Assembly: GCA_963971305.1 (NCBI GenBank)
Contig: OZ020306.1
Coordinates: 34,617,512 to 34,681,511, forward strand
DNA from: Arcuatula senhousia
Lineage: Eukaryota; Mollusca; Bivalvia; Mytilida; Mytilidae
Direction of reading: 5' to 3'
DNA length: 64,000 bases
Positions within the stretch are counted from its first letter, which is position 1. Each line of letters starts with the position of its first letter. Below, piece after piece: positions 26,323-39,277 of this stretch. Below the pieces are notes generated by a model, which saw only the letters and a program-made list of their open reading frames with translations, had not been told where the DNA came from and did not search any database. The translations under genes and the position numbers were made by a program.

Positions 26323-26385
26323 TAGTTCTATAGAGAGGATCATCAGTGTTATGGTTCTAAAGAGAATCTCTTGTATTCTTACTTT
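26323..26385. repeat. Two outlying 29-bp array units
   Basis: TAGTTCTATAGAGAGGATCA followed by a degraded second unit, 1.66 kb beyond the main array. They mark its former edge. Confidence 0.75.
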
Positions 26386-28620
26386 TATAGAATAGCTAAA
26401 AATGACGCCATATATGTCAAGTAGGTGTTTTAATAAAACAAAAAGATGCATTGTTCAACTGTCTTTGATATAGAACATTGTTTTGTTTGCATATCAAACT
26501 CAAAAATATAATTATGACTTCGTTTTAGAAACTAATGTCTGATTGAATTTTTTTTACTGATAATAATATAAGACCTTTAATAAAAGTGATTTAACGACAG
26601 TCACATACAAATTTTTATTAGGAGGTCAATATAAAAGCCCAGAAAATTAGCTTGCTTCGTCTTATGTGCGTTTTGTTATCCAAAAAAAGTTCGAAATAAG
26701 AATCAGCGTAGCACAAGTATCGACAATGCACAGTTTACTCAGAGAAACATAAAAGCAAACACAGAATATTCAATGTAATCTGAATAAAGGGAAAATATTA
26801 GATAATAGCATTAGCGTTTGATTTTATCGACCGGATTTCACGGAGTGAAAAATCCGGGTAATAAAATGGTGAATGTCGGGTGGGCGGCGGGCGGGCGGGA
26901 AAAAAATTTTCGTAACAGTTTTCTCAGCAACTACTAATCACAGCCACTTTATATTTGGTATACAGCATCAGGGTGGGGTCCCATAACGTGGGATGCGATT
27001 TTAGGTCTGTCGCTCACCTACTTCCTGTTTAACGAAATCCGGCCATTTTTAACTTTGGCAGATTTTATTCGTTTGTTCTGCTGCTGTTTGATTTATATTT
27101 TCAGGTTACCTTGACCTTTCGTTCCTGTTCAGTTTGGATGCAGAATCACCCCTATTGTGAATTCAGTTTGATTTTTATATCATGAAGGTATTATGTAGTA
27201 ACAATTATCAGTTTTCGTGTTTTAGAAATTATAAAAAATTACACAAAAAATAATATGATGGTCATATAATGTCTAGGAAAAACATATTTGTAATAAACCG
27301 CAATGATCCTGTCTTTAACGACCATTTAGAAATAAACTGTTGGGTTTAAAAGATATTATAGAGCCACACCTTCCTCTTACATTATGACAGTGTGTTCTGG
27401 TAAAAAACAACAGAACAGACAATGTGCGGTTCGACAGCAACAAGCTAAAAAAAAACAGCGACTGACAGTCCGTAAAACTACAAAGAGTAAGGTCACGAGC
27501 AGATAGTCGCTGTTTCGGCTTGTTCGCCGGAAATGATTTTTTATTACAATTCAAAACCAAAACTCAGAAGCGAGCAATACATAAGTACTAATGATATACT
27601 AGTAATATGAGTTCATACAATGATATCTGTTTTTTTCTATTTCAGAGTTTTGTTGTGTTTCCCTTTACTGTGATAGAGTGTTAAAAATCGCTATTTATCC
27701 AGCTTGGACTGTATTTCTTGGGCATGCTTTGTATCTTTGCGACTCAATGATGCGAAAAGATTAACAAATCATTTCTATTAGCAGTTTTACAGACATTGTG
27801 GTTTTAAGAAGTTTTTCCATGTAATTCAATGTACTTTAAATTGTAACAAAAATCTTTCAAAGAGTATGAACTTCTTGTAATTAACTTTGAAAGCTTTTGT
27901 AGCATGTCTTTTAAGTGTTGTATTTTATACGTTTCGGATACAAACTGTAATGTGAATGGCACTTTTACAATCATATGTTGAATATAGTCATCACCATAGA
28001 TTAAGGATTCGCCAATTGTATTGGATTTTTGGAATCCCCTAGGCTTTCTTTATTATAGGGCTGGTTTGTTTTGAGTTTTGCCGGTAACCTCCTATTTTTA
28101 GCTCACCTTACATGAAGGATGAGCTGTTGCTATCACTTGGCGTCCGTCGTCGTTAACTTTCTTCTAAAATCTTCTCCTCTGAAACTACCAGAGGAATTGC
28201 TTTGAAACTTTGCACACATCATCTATTGAATTTCCTTTACCAAAATTGTGCAAATGATGACTGCTGACTAAATAAAATGACCGTCATTTCTTAAAATAGG
28301 GCAAGAGGGCAGGGTCAAACCCCAGTTTTTGACTTAAAATAAATAAAAAATATAGTAGCAATTGTCCTTCTTCAGCATCAAAAGCTTTACAAAAATCTCA
28401 ATTTAGTTGAAGTTGTCAGATGACCGATTATTGAAGTTGTCAGATGACCACTTATAGTGGTTATGGCTTAGAGGTGAAAAAAAGCATTTTTGCATGATTT
28501 AGCCTATAGAATAAAAACCATAGCAGATAGAGATAAGCTGTTGCTTGCTTTAACCTTTAGCTGAGTGGGCTCTACAAAAGTCATCATTGGGTCAAAGTTG
28601 TCAGATGACCCCTTATTGGG
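26386..28620. other. Gene-free AT-rich DNA with dispersed repeat fragments
   Basis: No gene is supported. Fragments of families seen elsewhere include: ~26830-27080 (TTCTCAGCAACTAC word, also near 37760), ~27300-27395 (a diverged relative of the 94-bp block region) and ~28095-28260 (GAGCTGTTGCTATCACTTGG word, also near 57735). A poly-G/C rich patch GGGCGGCGGGCGGGCGGG lies near 26880. Confidence 0.5.
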
Positions 28621-28859
28621 GTTATGATAGAAAATAAACAGATGTGGAATAAGTGTACGCGACACAGCCCACAATTAAACGGCAATTTAGAAAAACCACA
28701 ATGGACAACCACCAGCAGCCTTCAACGAGGCCATTTGGCACTGCTCGCGGTTCTGCAATTGGCCCATGGTCTAAATAAGATGCATATAATTCAAATCCAG
28801 CCCTGAAATAGTCACAGATAGACCCCCTTCTTAAACAAGGAACAGAAAACATCAAAAGG

Positions 28860-30453
28860 ACAAGTACAAACGAAAGCTTAGTCAAAGATTTCTGGCTTAG
28901 GACAGGCACATGTAATATGTGGCGGGGTTAAACTAGTTTTTTGGGCCCAACCTTCCCCCTATCAATATTCCTAGACAAAGCACAAAAACTAAACACACAA
29001 TAAAAATCAAATCGATCAAAGTCCAATTCTACTAGAGAGAACCTAAGACAAAAAACAAGAACAAACAAAAGGACGGTAAAGGAACTCTCTATAGAACACT
29101 TGCTGTTACTGACAGCTAGCTGAGAATCATCGATCGACTGATGTAAAAAAATCAAACGTATCGATTTTAAATCCGACACAACACTTCAAACAATAATGAT
29201 TTAGTGAAGTGTCAACACACAAAACCGACACGCTTGATCGCTATAATGCTTAAAAATGACAATAGTAAAAACGTTTATGGAAGTTTTAAAGCGAGTAACA
29301 AGTTTTCAATATTTCTGCCAAAAAACACTAAATTCAAAGATTTAACCAAGATATTCATTTCATATCCTTTCCGTAATAAATTTTGAAGCCAATTTTTCAT
29401 TTCTATTGGATTGCTTTTAAATTTGTGAGCTTTATAAAAAACATTACCATAAAATTCAGGATGTGATATTCCTTTCACTGTAAGAAAGTGACGTGTACAA
29501 TTAAATTTTTCAATAAGAGATCGATACTTGTGGAAGAATTTAGAAAAAGATTTTAATAATTTGTGGTATCGATAACCTTGTTTTAATAATTTTTTAGTAA
29601 TAAAACGGTTTTTATTATTAAAATCAGAAACACAACTGCAGATCCGAGCATATCTTACTAACATTGAAATGTAAACCCCGTATGACGGCGCTAGTGGAAC
29701 ATCTCCTTCAAGAAAAGGGAAATTTATAATAGGGAAGGTAAAGTCGTCACGTTTATCATATACTTTGGTATGTAATTTTCCGTCAAAAATACTTAAATCT
29801 AAATCTAAAAAAGGACATCTATCACCGGTGACGTTAGATTTGTTCAAGGTTAATTCAGAAGGATAGATATCTGTAATAAAATTAGAAAATGAAGGATTGT
29901 TGAGTGCAAGAATGTCATCTAAATATCTAAAAGTATAATTGAAAGTTTCGATTAGGTTCTGTTTGTTCGGGTCTTTTTGTAATTTAGCCATAAATTGTGA
30001 TTCATAACAGTATAGGAAAAGGTCGGCTATAAGTGGCGCACAATTAGTACCCATTGGAATACCAATAATTTGGCGATAAATTTGTTTACCAAAACGTATA
30101 TAAATATTATCTAACAAATAATTTAGAGCAGTAATAGTTTCTGCATCAGTCCAGTTAATGTAACCCTTTTGAGTCTCGTTACTAAAAAATGATTTACTAA
30201 ATGATTTTGAAACTCTCGAACAGATATAATCACTTTTAGATTTGTCAAAACACCATTTAACCAAATACTCAAATTTCTTTTTAATCAGATTATGTGGAAG
30301 GTTAGTATATAAAGTAGAAAAATCGTAACTATCAACAGTATGAAAAGTATTTTCAAAAGCACGAAGCTTGTCCAAAACATCAAGAGAATTTTTTACACTC
30401 CAAAAATAATTAATTCCACTGTTTTCGAATACCCTTTCACAGTATTGAATAAT
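28860..30453 (-). mobile_element. Truncated Penelope-like element, divergent family
   Basis: An RT fragment (29275-30453) followed on the minus strand by about 400 bp of possible 3' sequence with a GGTTAAAC...GGGCCCAACC tail motif resembling the one near 2440. Sequence beyond 30455 is an unrelated dispersed repeat (AAGCTGTTGCTTGCTT word), so the 5' half is missing. Confidence 0.65.
29275..30453 (-). pseudogene. Penelope-like reverse transcriptase, N-terminally truncated
   Basis: The open frame runs from just after a TAA near 30455 to the stop at 29275. A methionine at 30375 gives 366 aa, but homology (SGINYFWSVKNS, matching NGVNQMWILKNS of the intact Naiad) starts further upstream, so that Met is internal. 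Counted from it: motif A YDFSTLYT (Asp18), motif B IPMGTNCAP (~106-114) and motif C YLDD (151-154), then DKRDDFTFPIINFPF. The fingers and any nuclease are lost. No C-terminal GIY-YIG follows, which fits a nuclease-first family. The frame has stayed open over 390 codons, so truncation is the main defect. Confidence 0.85.
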
Positions 30454-30459
30454 AAATTA

Positions 30460-31097
30460 AAAGATGGAAATGGCATTTTTCATGTTTTGGTCCATAGAAA
30501 TAAAACTATTGCAGAAAGAGAAAAGCTGTTGCTTGCTTATACATTCAGCTCATTGAGCTATACAAAAATTTTAATTGGATCGACGTTGTCTGATGGATTA
30601 CCCTTTATAGGTGTTGCGCCCCTTTATAGCTGAAAAAAAAGTGTTTTTTGTGGGTTTTTTTTTTTGCCTATAGAATGAAAACTATAGAATAGATGTTGCT
30701 TGCTTAAACCTACAATTCATTTGGACTCTCAAAAATATCGTTTAAGGCTGAAGTTGTCAGATAAAACCTTATAAAAGTTATGATAAACTTTTTTGGTGTT
30801 TCACTTGTGAAAATGTTGAAATTATTCATCATTTGAGTGTCTTTCTACAGGAATTAAACATAACTTGATAATTATATGTAATTATTGAACTTTGAATTAG
30901 GAACGTCCTGTTATTATATTAGTTGTTCATGAATCACTCTGATATCACTTATAATCATATATGTTGTACTGTCTTTGCCCCTTGAGGGCCCTTAATTGCA
31001 CAATAAACTTATTTGTATTTTGTATGGCCAAAATTGTCAAGTTTTGGGGTTTGGCCTTGCAAATTAAACCTAGTATAAACAAGAGTTGACATTTAAG
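30460..31097. other. Intergenic DNA, dispersed repeat pieces
   Basis: The AAGCTGTTGCTTGCTTA word and TCAGCTCATTGAGCT near 30525 recur near 28530, 30690 and 60430, so this is a repeat family of unknown class. No gene was seen. Confidence 0.5.
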
Positions 31098-31524
31098 TTT
31101 GTCTCGCCTGCCGGCACCATCGTTACATTACTTTTTTCCTCAAAAGATATCAAAGTCACTCAACTGAAAAATCAAGGTGAAGGTCAAAAGATTAGAACGC
31201 AGCTGTGCCAAGCTACTCCTGGGGCATATACATACCAAGTTTCATCAACCTAGGACTTATAGTTCTTGAGATGAAGAGGTGCTCATAAAACTTTAACATT
31301 GCTATTATATATATTGAAAATTGTCAATGTCCATCAAACAAAAAATAAAGGTCGAGGTCAAAAGATGGGGATGCAATTGTGCTAAACTGTTACTGGGGCA
31401 TATGCATACCAAATTTCATCAACCTAGGACTTATAGTTCTTGGGATATGGAGGTGCTCATAAAACCTTAACATAAAAATTAACGCAGCCGCTGCTTAAGT
31501 GCTCCGCTTTGCAGGCGAGACAAA
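31098..31524. mobile_element. MITE with perfect 14-bp inverted ends and two internal tandem units
   Basis: The ends are TTTGTCTCGCCTGC (31098-31111) and its exact complement GCAGGCGAGACAAA (31511-31524). Two ~180-bp units lie inside, sharing TTTCATCAACCTAGGACTTA and GAGGTGCTCATAAAAC. No ORF. A related element with five internal units lies at 40701-41691. Confidence 0.75.
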
Positions 31525-32997
31525 ATGTTAACAATACGATTATCCTTCATCGGAGTTTTTCGCAACAGATGTCCCAAAATATTTTTATTCAATCAGTTAT
31601 TTAAATTAGGTGAGCGATTCGGGCTCCTGTGGGCCTCTTGTTTTTATAGTAGGGCTTATTGGATCATTGGAAATTGATTTACAAACTTTTATCAATTTCT
31701 TGCTATTTTTCTATAGGTTTTTACGCTATAACAAGCTAGGATTATGCTAAACAGGCTATGAAAAAGTTAGAGAAAGCCTTTGACCACCAAATTTTCACAT
31801 TATGATATCTCGGAAACAATTTCGAAAACCTATATATTTTTGGGGCTATTTTGTTTTGTAACTTAACTTATCATCTTTTCATTAAGATGGAAATATTATT
31901 ACTTTACTTTTTCAAATTGAGCATTCTCAAGATGTTTACATTTTTTACATGCTAATTATTTGTTTTGTGGTCTTAGAGTTTAAAATGTTTATCTACTGTA
32001 CCCATAGAAAAAAGAAACTGTGCATATTTGTACCTAAATTTCTCCTAGTCAGAAAATCGTAAAAAATACAGTTATCGAGTTGAAATTTTCACTGAATGTC
32101 GAGCGAATTATGCAGATCATGTTCGGGGAAATAACCAAAAATTTTTGAAATCCAGTTTCAGAGATTAAAAAAAAACACTTTCTTACCCCAAAAATGAAAA
32201 AATGAAAGTTTTCACCCAAAATTTAAGCTGTAAATTTTTAATCACCAACAGGAGAAACATTTTTGGTAAAAATCAGCTAAGAAAACTTAATTCATTAATG
32301 TGCGTTGTTTCCAAAGTGTGATTTTGTGAATTCCAGATTGACACTACCTGATTTCAAACTGCAAACAAAACAATTTACGCACCTAAAAATGAAAAAAAAT
32401 TGTCAATATCTTTAGAAAAATAATTTTGCAATACTTTTTTGATAAAATGTATCAAATACTAAATGACATATTGAATTTCTGATTTTTCAAAGTAATGCAC
32501 AGTTTCCTTTTTCCATTAGTATATTAATATTTTATTAGGAAAAGATCATACATTTTGTGTACATGTATTAATAAATGTTGTCATATTTTCTGGAATAAGT
32601 TGTTCTAATATCTTCGACTTGGACATTCGAATGCTTTGCTTTAACATAAACATTTGATAAAAAACAAATGACCTTAGTCATTGGTTTAAGAACATTTTTT
32701 TCTGTTAAATAAATAAAAGATAAAACATGTTCTTAATTATAACCCTCTGCACCCTTTGATATGAAAAGTAAAAAGGGCACTTAAATTTGATCAATACTTC
32801 AAAGGAGTGCAATACAGTGTTTTAATTATCAAAATTGTGCATTTTTTTGCATATGCAATTAACACATTTTCACCTTTTATTTTCATCAATCGTAATTTAT
32901 ATTAAACATGAAATTTTCTTTGGTTATAGATTAAAAAAGACAATGACGAAAAATCTATAAAATGTCATGGGGTGAAGAGAAAAGAGTCATTGTAATC
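31525..32997. other. AT-rich intergenic DNA
   Basis: No gene was seen. A terminus-like GGTGAGCGATTCGGGCTCCT...CCTCTTGTTTTT at ~31608-31645 is the inverted counterpart of the start of the repeat at 61571. Confidence 0.5.
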
Positions 32998-33003
32998 TTT
33001 ATT
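32998..33003 (-). terminator. Likely polyadenylation signal of GST omega A
   Basis: AATAAA on the minus strand about 100 nt past the stop codon at 33105. Confidence 0.5.
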
Positions 33004-33104
33004 CAGTCACTCAATCAAAGTGTACATATATAATGTTCTTTAGCCATATTGAAGCACCAATATCAAAACACCTATTAGTCATGGAAGTCTACTCGGGTTC
33101 AATT

Positions 33105-36100
33105 TCAAAGTCCCATATCATAGTCTGGTTTTCCTGATTTAACTGACTTATAGAACGCCAAGTGAGACATGTCATCAAACATGGTTTCCTTGACAGCAGG
33201 AACTGTTTTCATGTCTTTAATATATCTGTTAAGATTTGGAAATTTGTCTTCTGGGAGCATGTCCAATCCCATATTGGAAACTGCGCCAACTCTTTCGAAC
33301 CACGGCCATACTAAGAAATCTATCATGGCTGGTTGGTCACCTGTAACAATATGTGTAAGGTAGCCTCAACATTTTTCATATTAGTTATTGAAGATAAAAT
33401 GAAAGACATGAATTGCGCTAAATTTCTCTTGAAAAATAAGAGTATTCCTTAGCATGCAGATGCATCACGACTCCCTTGATAGTTTGATGATAGGAGTTAA
33501 CTTGTTAGGTGAGGAAGAGGGAGGATTGGCGCGTCATAAAACCTGGTTTAACACACCATTTCTTTTGAAATGCCTGTTTCAAGTCAGGATCATTGCAATC
33601 TTCAAATTTTTCCAGTATGTCTTCCTTGTTTTGTCTCTTCTCTTAGGCATTGAGATTGATCACATAAGTTCGGTAATTTTGTTGTCAGACTTTGTCTTCT
33701 GATTCTTGTACTGCGCATGATCGATATTCTCTGTGTCGGCCCGGATTTGGCTTCCTTGTTCGTGCTTTTCTTTTAATACTTTTGTTTTTCGAACTTCCAA
33801 TGCTTGTATTTTCGAACTTGTAATGCACATGGTCGATATCCTCGGTGCTGGATTTGGCTTCCTTGTTCGAACGTTTTGGTTTTGAGTACTTTTCATTTTC
33901 AACTGTTTTGGAATTTGACCTTCCTATGTTTTGGTTTAAATGCTACTGATGAGAGGTTACTCCTTGAAATATCGATATATAGCATATCCAAATTAACCGT
34001 GTATACCTGCATTTTGGTATTTGTAATTTCCAAAGTTTTAAATCAAATGCTGCTGATGAGAGGTTAGCTCCTTGAAATATGCAAACACAGCATAACCAAA
34101 TTAACCGATTTATTTCCCGTTGGTATTTTGTATTCTTAAGGTTTCTGATTTTTTTTTTTTTGGCAAAAGAAACAAAGAAGTGACAATGGTGTATACAGGA
34201 ATAAAAATCCAGTTGTTGGAGATTCAAGGCAAACAACAACATTTTCAAGGCAATTATAAATGATGTTCAAATTGACATGTACGTTATAAAACAACAATTC
34301 TCTTTACCTCCAAAGAATTTCCCTCTCTTTTGAATGATTCTCTCAAGCGGTTCGACGGCCTGGGTGTATTCTTTTAGAGCCTCCTCTCTGTTTTCTTGAG
34401 CTCGTATTGATTTATAATAGGCTGTGACAACCTAAAATAGGCACAATTCATGTGGATTATTGAAGCACATAAAAAGAGTCATATAATGTATTTTTTTAAA
34501 TAATATAGTAGAATAAAGAGTTTTCATTATTTAAATATATATATTGGTCCTTACATATCAAAGGCATTTATGAAAACATAAACAAAACAAAACAACACAC
34601 CCGTCGCTGTCATTAGGTGTTCTGATGTTTAAAGACGAAAATTACTGCAATTGTTCAATATATTTATTTGAAGACGTTATGTGAACTTTAAAAATCTAAT
34701 CCCTCAAAATGCAAGAGAACAAACTAGAAAGTTAACTGCATTACCAATTTGCTTTGTACAACAACGTTACATGTATAATAAAAATACCTTTCCATTCATT
34801 TCTAAGAGCATCCTGTCCCTAGCTTTTCTGTATGGGTCCGAAGGTGTGAGTTTGTTCTGAGAGTATACATCGTCTAAGTAGTCATTGCATGCTGCTGATT
34901 CGAAGACAATTTTATCGTCTTGTTCCAGAACTGGGACCAGTCCAAGTGGGTTCTTCTCTAAAAACCAGTCGGGTTTATTTTTCAAATCTATGTTTACTGT
35001 TTCAAATCTGTAATGAGATGGAGTTTTACGTATTTTTAATGGGTTTGTTAATAGAATATTATAATAATATCAAAAACAAACCTCAAATCATATATTTAAT
35101 CACCTTCCACTCGAAGAAATGTTTGTTTGATATTTATGGCCATATGCTGTTTAAATATACTTAAAATGTTGCCTCTCTTTTGCATGTAAATTAGTTAGTT
35201 AGTTAGTTAGTTATTGCTTTACTCCCAAGCAGCACGATTTCGGCTATATCCGGGAGATGAACATGAAAGTGATGATGCAATGAACATGAAATGATGATGA
35301 AGTGGAGGAAATGGGGACACAAGGCCAATCGGGTAGGAGAGTTTTGACTGCCACTGGAAAAGGGAGTGATGGGTAGGGACGGAAAATTTTGCCTGCTGCA
35401 TGGGGATCCTACGGGTCCTACTCTTACCGAGACCTGCAGCAGGGTTCTTTAACGTGCGAGGAACGTGACATTTTTCCAAACACGGTGCACCACTAAGGTT
35501 TGCGGTCAGGTTTTCCGCATTATTGCCTGACGACCCCGCATCTCTCGATGTCAGGGCTGCCCCATTCAACCACCTGGGGCACACATCCCAGTCGCTTTGT
35601 GGGCAAAGCGGCCTGACCCCGATGTCAGGTTTCTGAGCGCTCTTTAGTGGACTTTTACCGACAAGCTTAGCGCTGCTGCGGGCCTATTCGCCTCCCGGGC
35701 CCCGCACGGGACTTGCATGTAAATCGATTGCATAGTAATACAAGTACATTAAGACGGTAAATAGCTTAAAACTACTTTTTCGCATGCTTTGTGTACTTAC
35801 GGAATTTTCTTGTGGGCTAATACTAGTCTTGTTCTTTGAGCAAAAGGGCAAAATCTCATGCTGTACAGCCTGAGCTTCCCAGTTTCCAAAGGAGGACATT
35901 CTGATCCTACAAGTAAGGTGTAAAATGAATTTAACATACCCAAACTTGACCAACAAGGTACAGTAATGATTAGGATAATGTTTACGTACGGTTTTCTTGT
36001 TTTGTGATTTAATAGATTATTGTATGGAACCCAAATATCTATACACACACAAAAAAAAACAAACAAAAAAAAACACCACATAAAGACGTTTATATAAGCT

Positions 36101-37020
36101 AATAATATAAATTAAAGTTCAAAATGATTAAAAAGGGATGCGTAGACCCTCCTAAGAATGCATTCATATATAGAATTCATAAAATGCATGTATTCTTTCT
36201 TGCAAGCCTATTTGATATTTCTTAGCTGTGTGAAGTTCACGGAAGATGAATAGAAACCTAGCGATCTTGTAAAGTTGGATTTCGCAACCCATTCAGATGG
36301 AAGAAAGCTACCTAACAATATCCAACGAACAGAAATGTGTAACGCGCGTTTTGTCTATAAAAAACTGAAGTTTTGGAGCTTTTGCATTTCTCCTAAATAT
36401 TAGAATTTCTCCTTGAGGTAAACCTGCTGAGCCACCAACACTTTTTCTTCGAAATATTTTAGTCATTATTGTCAGTTGCCATTTCTAAACTGTGCTCAGT
36501 TCTTAGATTATTCATATCTCAGGCATAGACGACCCTCAGTCCTAGTATAATTGTTCTCTGGCTTGGTTTTGTAAAATGTTCGATGGAATTTCGAGCCTAA
36601 TATTAATGTGATTTGTCCAGTCAAGAAAAATATCAATAAGTTTGGACAATGTTTAACCACGCGGTTTATTTCAAACAATATACGTGAAATTACCCCTTAT
36701 TAGGAGAGATCGCTAAATATATGTAACTATCAGGATATAAACACTATTAACACTTGATTAAAAATTCAATTATTTAGTTAATATATGTAACTATCAGGAT
36801 ATAAACACTAAAAATTCAATTTAGTTAAGTGACACTTTTTCTAAAAAATCTATTACTATCGAAAACAAAATATACCAGCAAAATTCCTGTGTAGTACAGA
36901 CGAAATGACATGACCCTAAAAGATTATAATTGTTAATTTTAGTAATTAAGTCTTCTTTCAAATACATATCATAAAGTTGTAATTTATAAGCTTACCCTTT
37001 GAGTGAGACTTGAGCGACAT
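33105..37020 (-). CDS. GSTO: Glutathione S-transferase omega, gene A (five exons)
   Basis: Joined exons on the minus strand: 36996-37020, 35801-35906, 34788-35007, 34308-34431 and 33105-33340, all with GT/AG borders and compatible phase, giving 236 aa, the usual omega size. It is a cytosolic thiol transferase/dehydroascorbate reductase by family. The N-terminal thioredoxin-like domain carries the omega active site MRFCPF (Cys28, in place of the Tyr/Ser of other classes), VP cis-proline (68-69) and ES (80-81) for glutathione. The C-terminal helical domain contains [13 protein letters not shown] and WPWFER. The start MSLKSHSKG is a short exon with donor GTAAG. The gene is one of a tandem pair and reads as intact. 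Confidence 0.93.
33454..33690 (+). repeat. Penelope 3'-region fragment in GST omega A intron 4
   Basis: Similar to 2413-2595: ACCTGGTTTAACACACCATT, GAAATGCCTGTTTCAAGTCA, then GAGATTGATCAC...AGTTCGGTA. It is a dispersed remnant. Confidence 0.65.
35192..35712 (-). mobile_element. SINE-like element in GST omega A intron 2
   Basis: It ends in an AACT-type tail (ACTAACTAACTAA on the minus strand) and is flanked by a 12-bp target duplication TTGCATGTAAAT (35180-35191, 35713-35724). It contains CGCACGTTAAAGAACCC on the minus strand, a word common in animal SINE bodies. About 90% identical to the copies at 43877 and 48715. The 121-aa open frame over it is a by-product of the GC-rich body. Confidence 0.8.
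36717..36840. repeat. 64-bp direct duplication
   Basis: ATATATGTAACTATCAGGAT followed by ATAAACACTA occurs twice, 64 bp apart, in GST omega A intron 1. Confidence 0.8.
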
Positions 37021-37065
37021 TTTTGTGTTAGGAAATATACTTGTTTTTTCCTGGTAACGCAGTTG

Positions 37066-37075
37066 TATATATATA
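37066..37075 (-). promoter_or_regulatory. Possible TATA box of GST omega A
   Basis: TATATATATA lies 46-55 nt upstream of the initiator ATG. It would allow a short 5' leader. The assignment is position-based only. Confidence 0.3.
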
Positions 37076-37308
37076 GAGAGATAGCGATGTCCTACATTAT
37101 GACTGGTTGAAAAATTAAACAGTTTTTAATGTAGAACGATAACATTGGATAACGTTGGTCAGATTTTACCAGATTTAAATCAGAACGAAAATCTATCACT
37201 GAAATGTTTAATTTTAAACTCTCTTACCGTCCTTATCTACCTGCAAGAATTTGAACCTTGGTCTATGTAAACAGGACCTACCATTAAATTCAAACAGGGG
37301 AGTCTTAA

Positions 37309-37393
37309 TTTTCTCCACCCCCCACCCCCCCCCCCCCAAAAAAAAACCCAACAACAACAACAACAACTGACTTTTGTAAAAAAAAAAAAAAAG
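37309..37393. repeat. Low-complexity poly-C / poly-A / (CAA)n tract
   Basis: CCCCACCCCCC..., A-run, five AAC units and a further A-run, upstream of GST omega A. Confidence 0.9.
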
Positions 37394-38610
37394 CAGCAGA
37401 GATTAAGAATAAAGCCTTATAATATTCTGCCATTCAAAATAATGCTAATACCGAAAAAAATGTCTAGGTCCCGCACGAAAAATAATTCTCTGACCAGAAC
37501 AAATAACCAAGCCCCGACTTTTTGTATTTAAAGTTTCTAAGCTATATATGTTCCAGCTGCAATGAAAAAAAGTTTTTAAAATATGTTTTGTTTATTTGTA
37601 TACCATACAAAAGTATGGTGCATTGTTCATGTAAATTTGTATCATCATCGTTTAAATCTGTTTAAAAAGTAGCTGGCTATTTTTTTACAAATTGACAAAT
37701 TAATATCATATTCATAAACAACTTCCGTCCGCCTGTCCGCAATATAACCTCTCGTTACAGCTTTCTCAGCAACTACAAATCACAGTGACTTGATATTTGG
37801 AATATGACTTCAGTATGAGATACTTTGTAGCAAATATGGAAATTGAATCTGCTGGATATCCACTTCCTGTTCCGACTTAGTCAAATTTCAAAATTACTGG
37901 TCAATATGGGGGGAGGGGGAGGGGTCCGTATGCGCACTGAAGTCATGGCAAAATGTTCAGTTCTAGTTGATTGTGGCCATTATCCGGTAGAAGTAGAAGT
38001 AGAATTGTTGAAAATTGTCATACAGAGTTTTTCAGGAACTACTCAGAATAAATATACTCTTTTCGAATCCGGATTTCTTACAAACTGGAAGTTGGTAAGG
38101 ATATAAACTATGTGCGATGTGGCCCCCGTTGACCCTTCTTCATATATGTAATTTAAATTTTGCTATGAATTAATCCTTGATAGCTTATTAAAAATATTTT
38201 TTTAAAAATATATAGACATATGGCTATTATCTTAGCTTTGCCTTGTAATTTAGTATTTTTGAGGATGCCAATCCGGACGTTTTTCCAATAGATGAATTTA
38301 TGCTGGCTGCTAATATTACTTCCCTTTCAGATGGCACAAAATGATAATACCTAATTTTTTTACTTATTATGATATCTTTATATGGTATTTTTACGTAAAC
38401 AAATGAAAAGAAAAAAAAAAACGAAATATTAATGGATATAATATATATATTTCGTTGACGAGATGGAATAAAATAACAACCATATTAAAATGGTTATTAA
38501 TGTTTCGAGAATTCAGTCAGGAAAGAAATAAGAAATAAGAAACCAATTACTAATTTACCATTTTGCATTTCGGGAATAAAACAAGGGGTTGCACTAAGTC
38601 GTGCTAAGCA

Positions 38611-39005
38611 TACCCCCACTCGACAATTCAGAAAACAGGAAGAAGATGACGAACTGACCTGGTAAGGGGAGGCACGGTACAGCTCGTCATGCTTCTAAAA
38701 GCTGTATACCAAATTTGAAATCAATTCCTTTTGTAGAAGCCGAGAAATCTGTCACGAAAAATTGTCTATTTTTGCCCAATAAAAAAGTCTATGTCGGCTC
38801 GAAAAAAACAGGAAGTACATGATGGACTGACCTGGAAATAGGAGGCACGTTATAACTCATCATATTGAAGCTGTGTACCAAATTTGAAACCAATCCACCC
38901 AGTAGAAGCAGAGAAATTGAACCGGACGGACAGACGGACAGACAGACAGACAGGCGGACGGACAAGGTGATTGCAATATAGCTCCCTCTCTAACGAGTGG
39001 GGGTA
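38611..39005. mobile_element. 395-bp MITE-like repeat with TACCCCCACTCG ends
   Basis: Perfect 12-bp inverted ends TACCCCCACTCG / CGAGTGGGGGTA, with a (GGACAGAC)n tract near 38935-38965. Inside, two ~125-bp diverged units share ACAGGAAG...GACTGACCTGG. A copy in the opposite orientation enters the right window edge at 63886. The body is related to 42229-43156. Confidence 0.75.
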
Positions 39006-39241
39006 AAATATTAGTAAAGAAATTAATAAGGAATAGGGAATATGTAACCAGTTACTTATTCCCTATTTAGTGTTTTTGAGAATAAGGAATAAGTAACTAA
39101 GCTGATGCTTCTACAAAAATACTGATTTTAGTACTAACAGCGTCATGAGTGTAACAAGAAAACCATTTCGTGGTAAAACATTTTGCTGTTTGCAAATTAT
39201 ATTTAAATTTTGTAAAATTCATTTTGTTTGGCGTTTTTTTT

Positions 39242-39247
39242 TTTATT
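39242..39247 (-). terminator. Likely polyadenylation signal of GST omega B
   Basis: AATAAA on the minus strand 31 nt after the stop codon at 39278. Confidence 0.45.
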
Positions 39248-39277
39248 ATTCGCTGCCTTAAAAACATACAAATTACA

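Noticed and set aside
28622..28909. 95-aa minus-strand ORF
   Set aside because: It overlaps a dispersed repeat also found inverted near 43640-43720. No recognisable domain.
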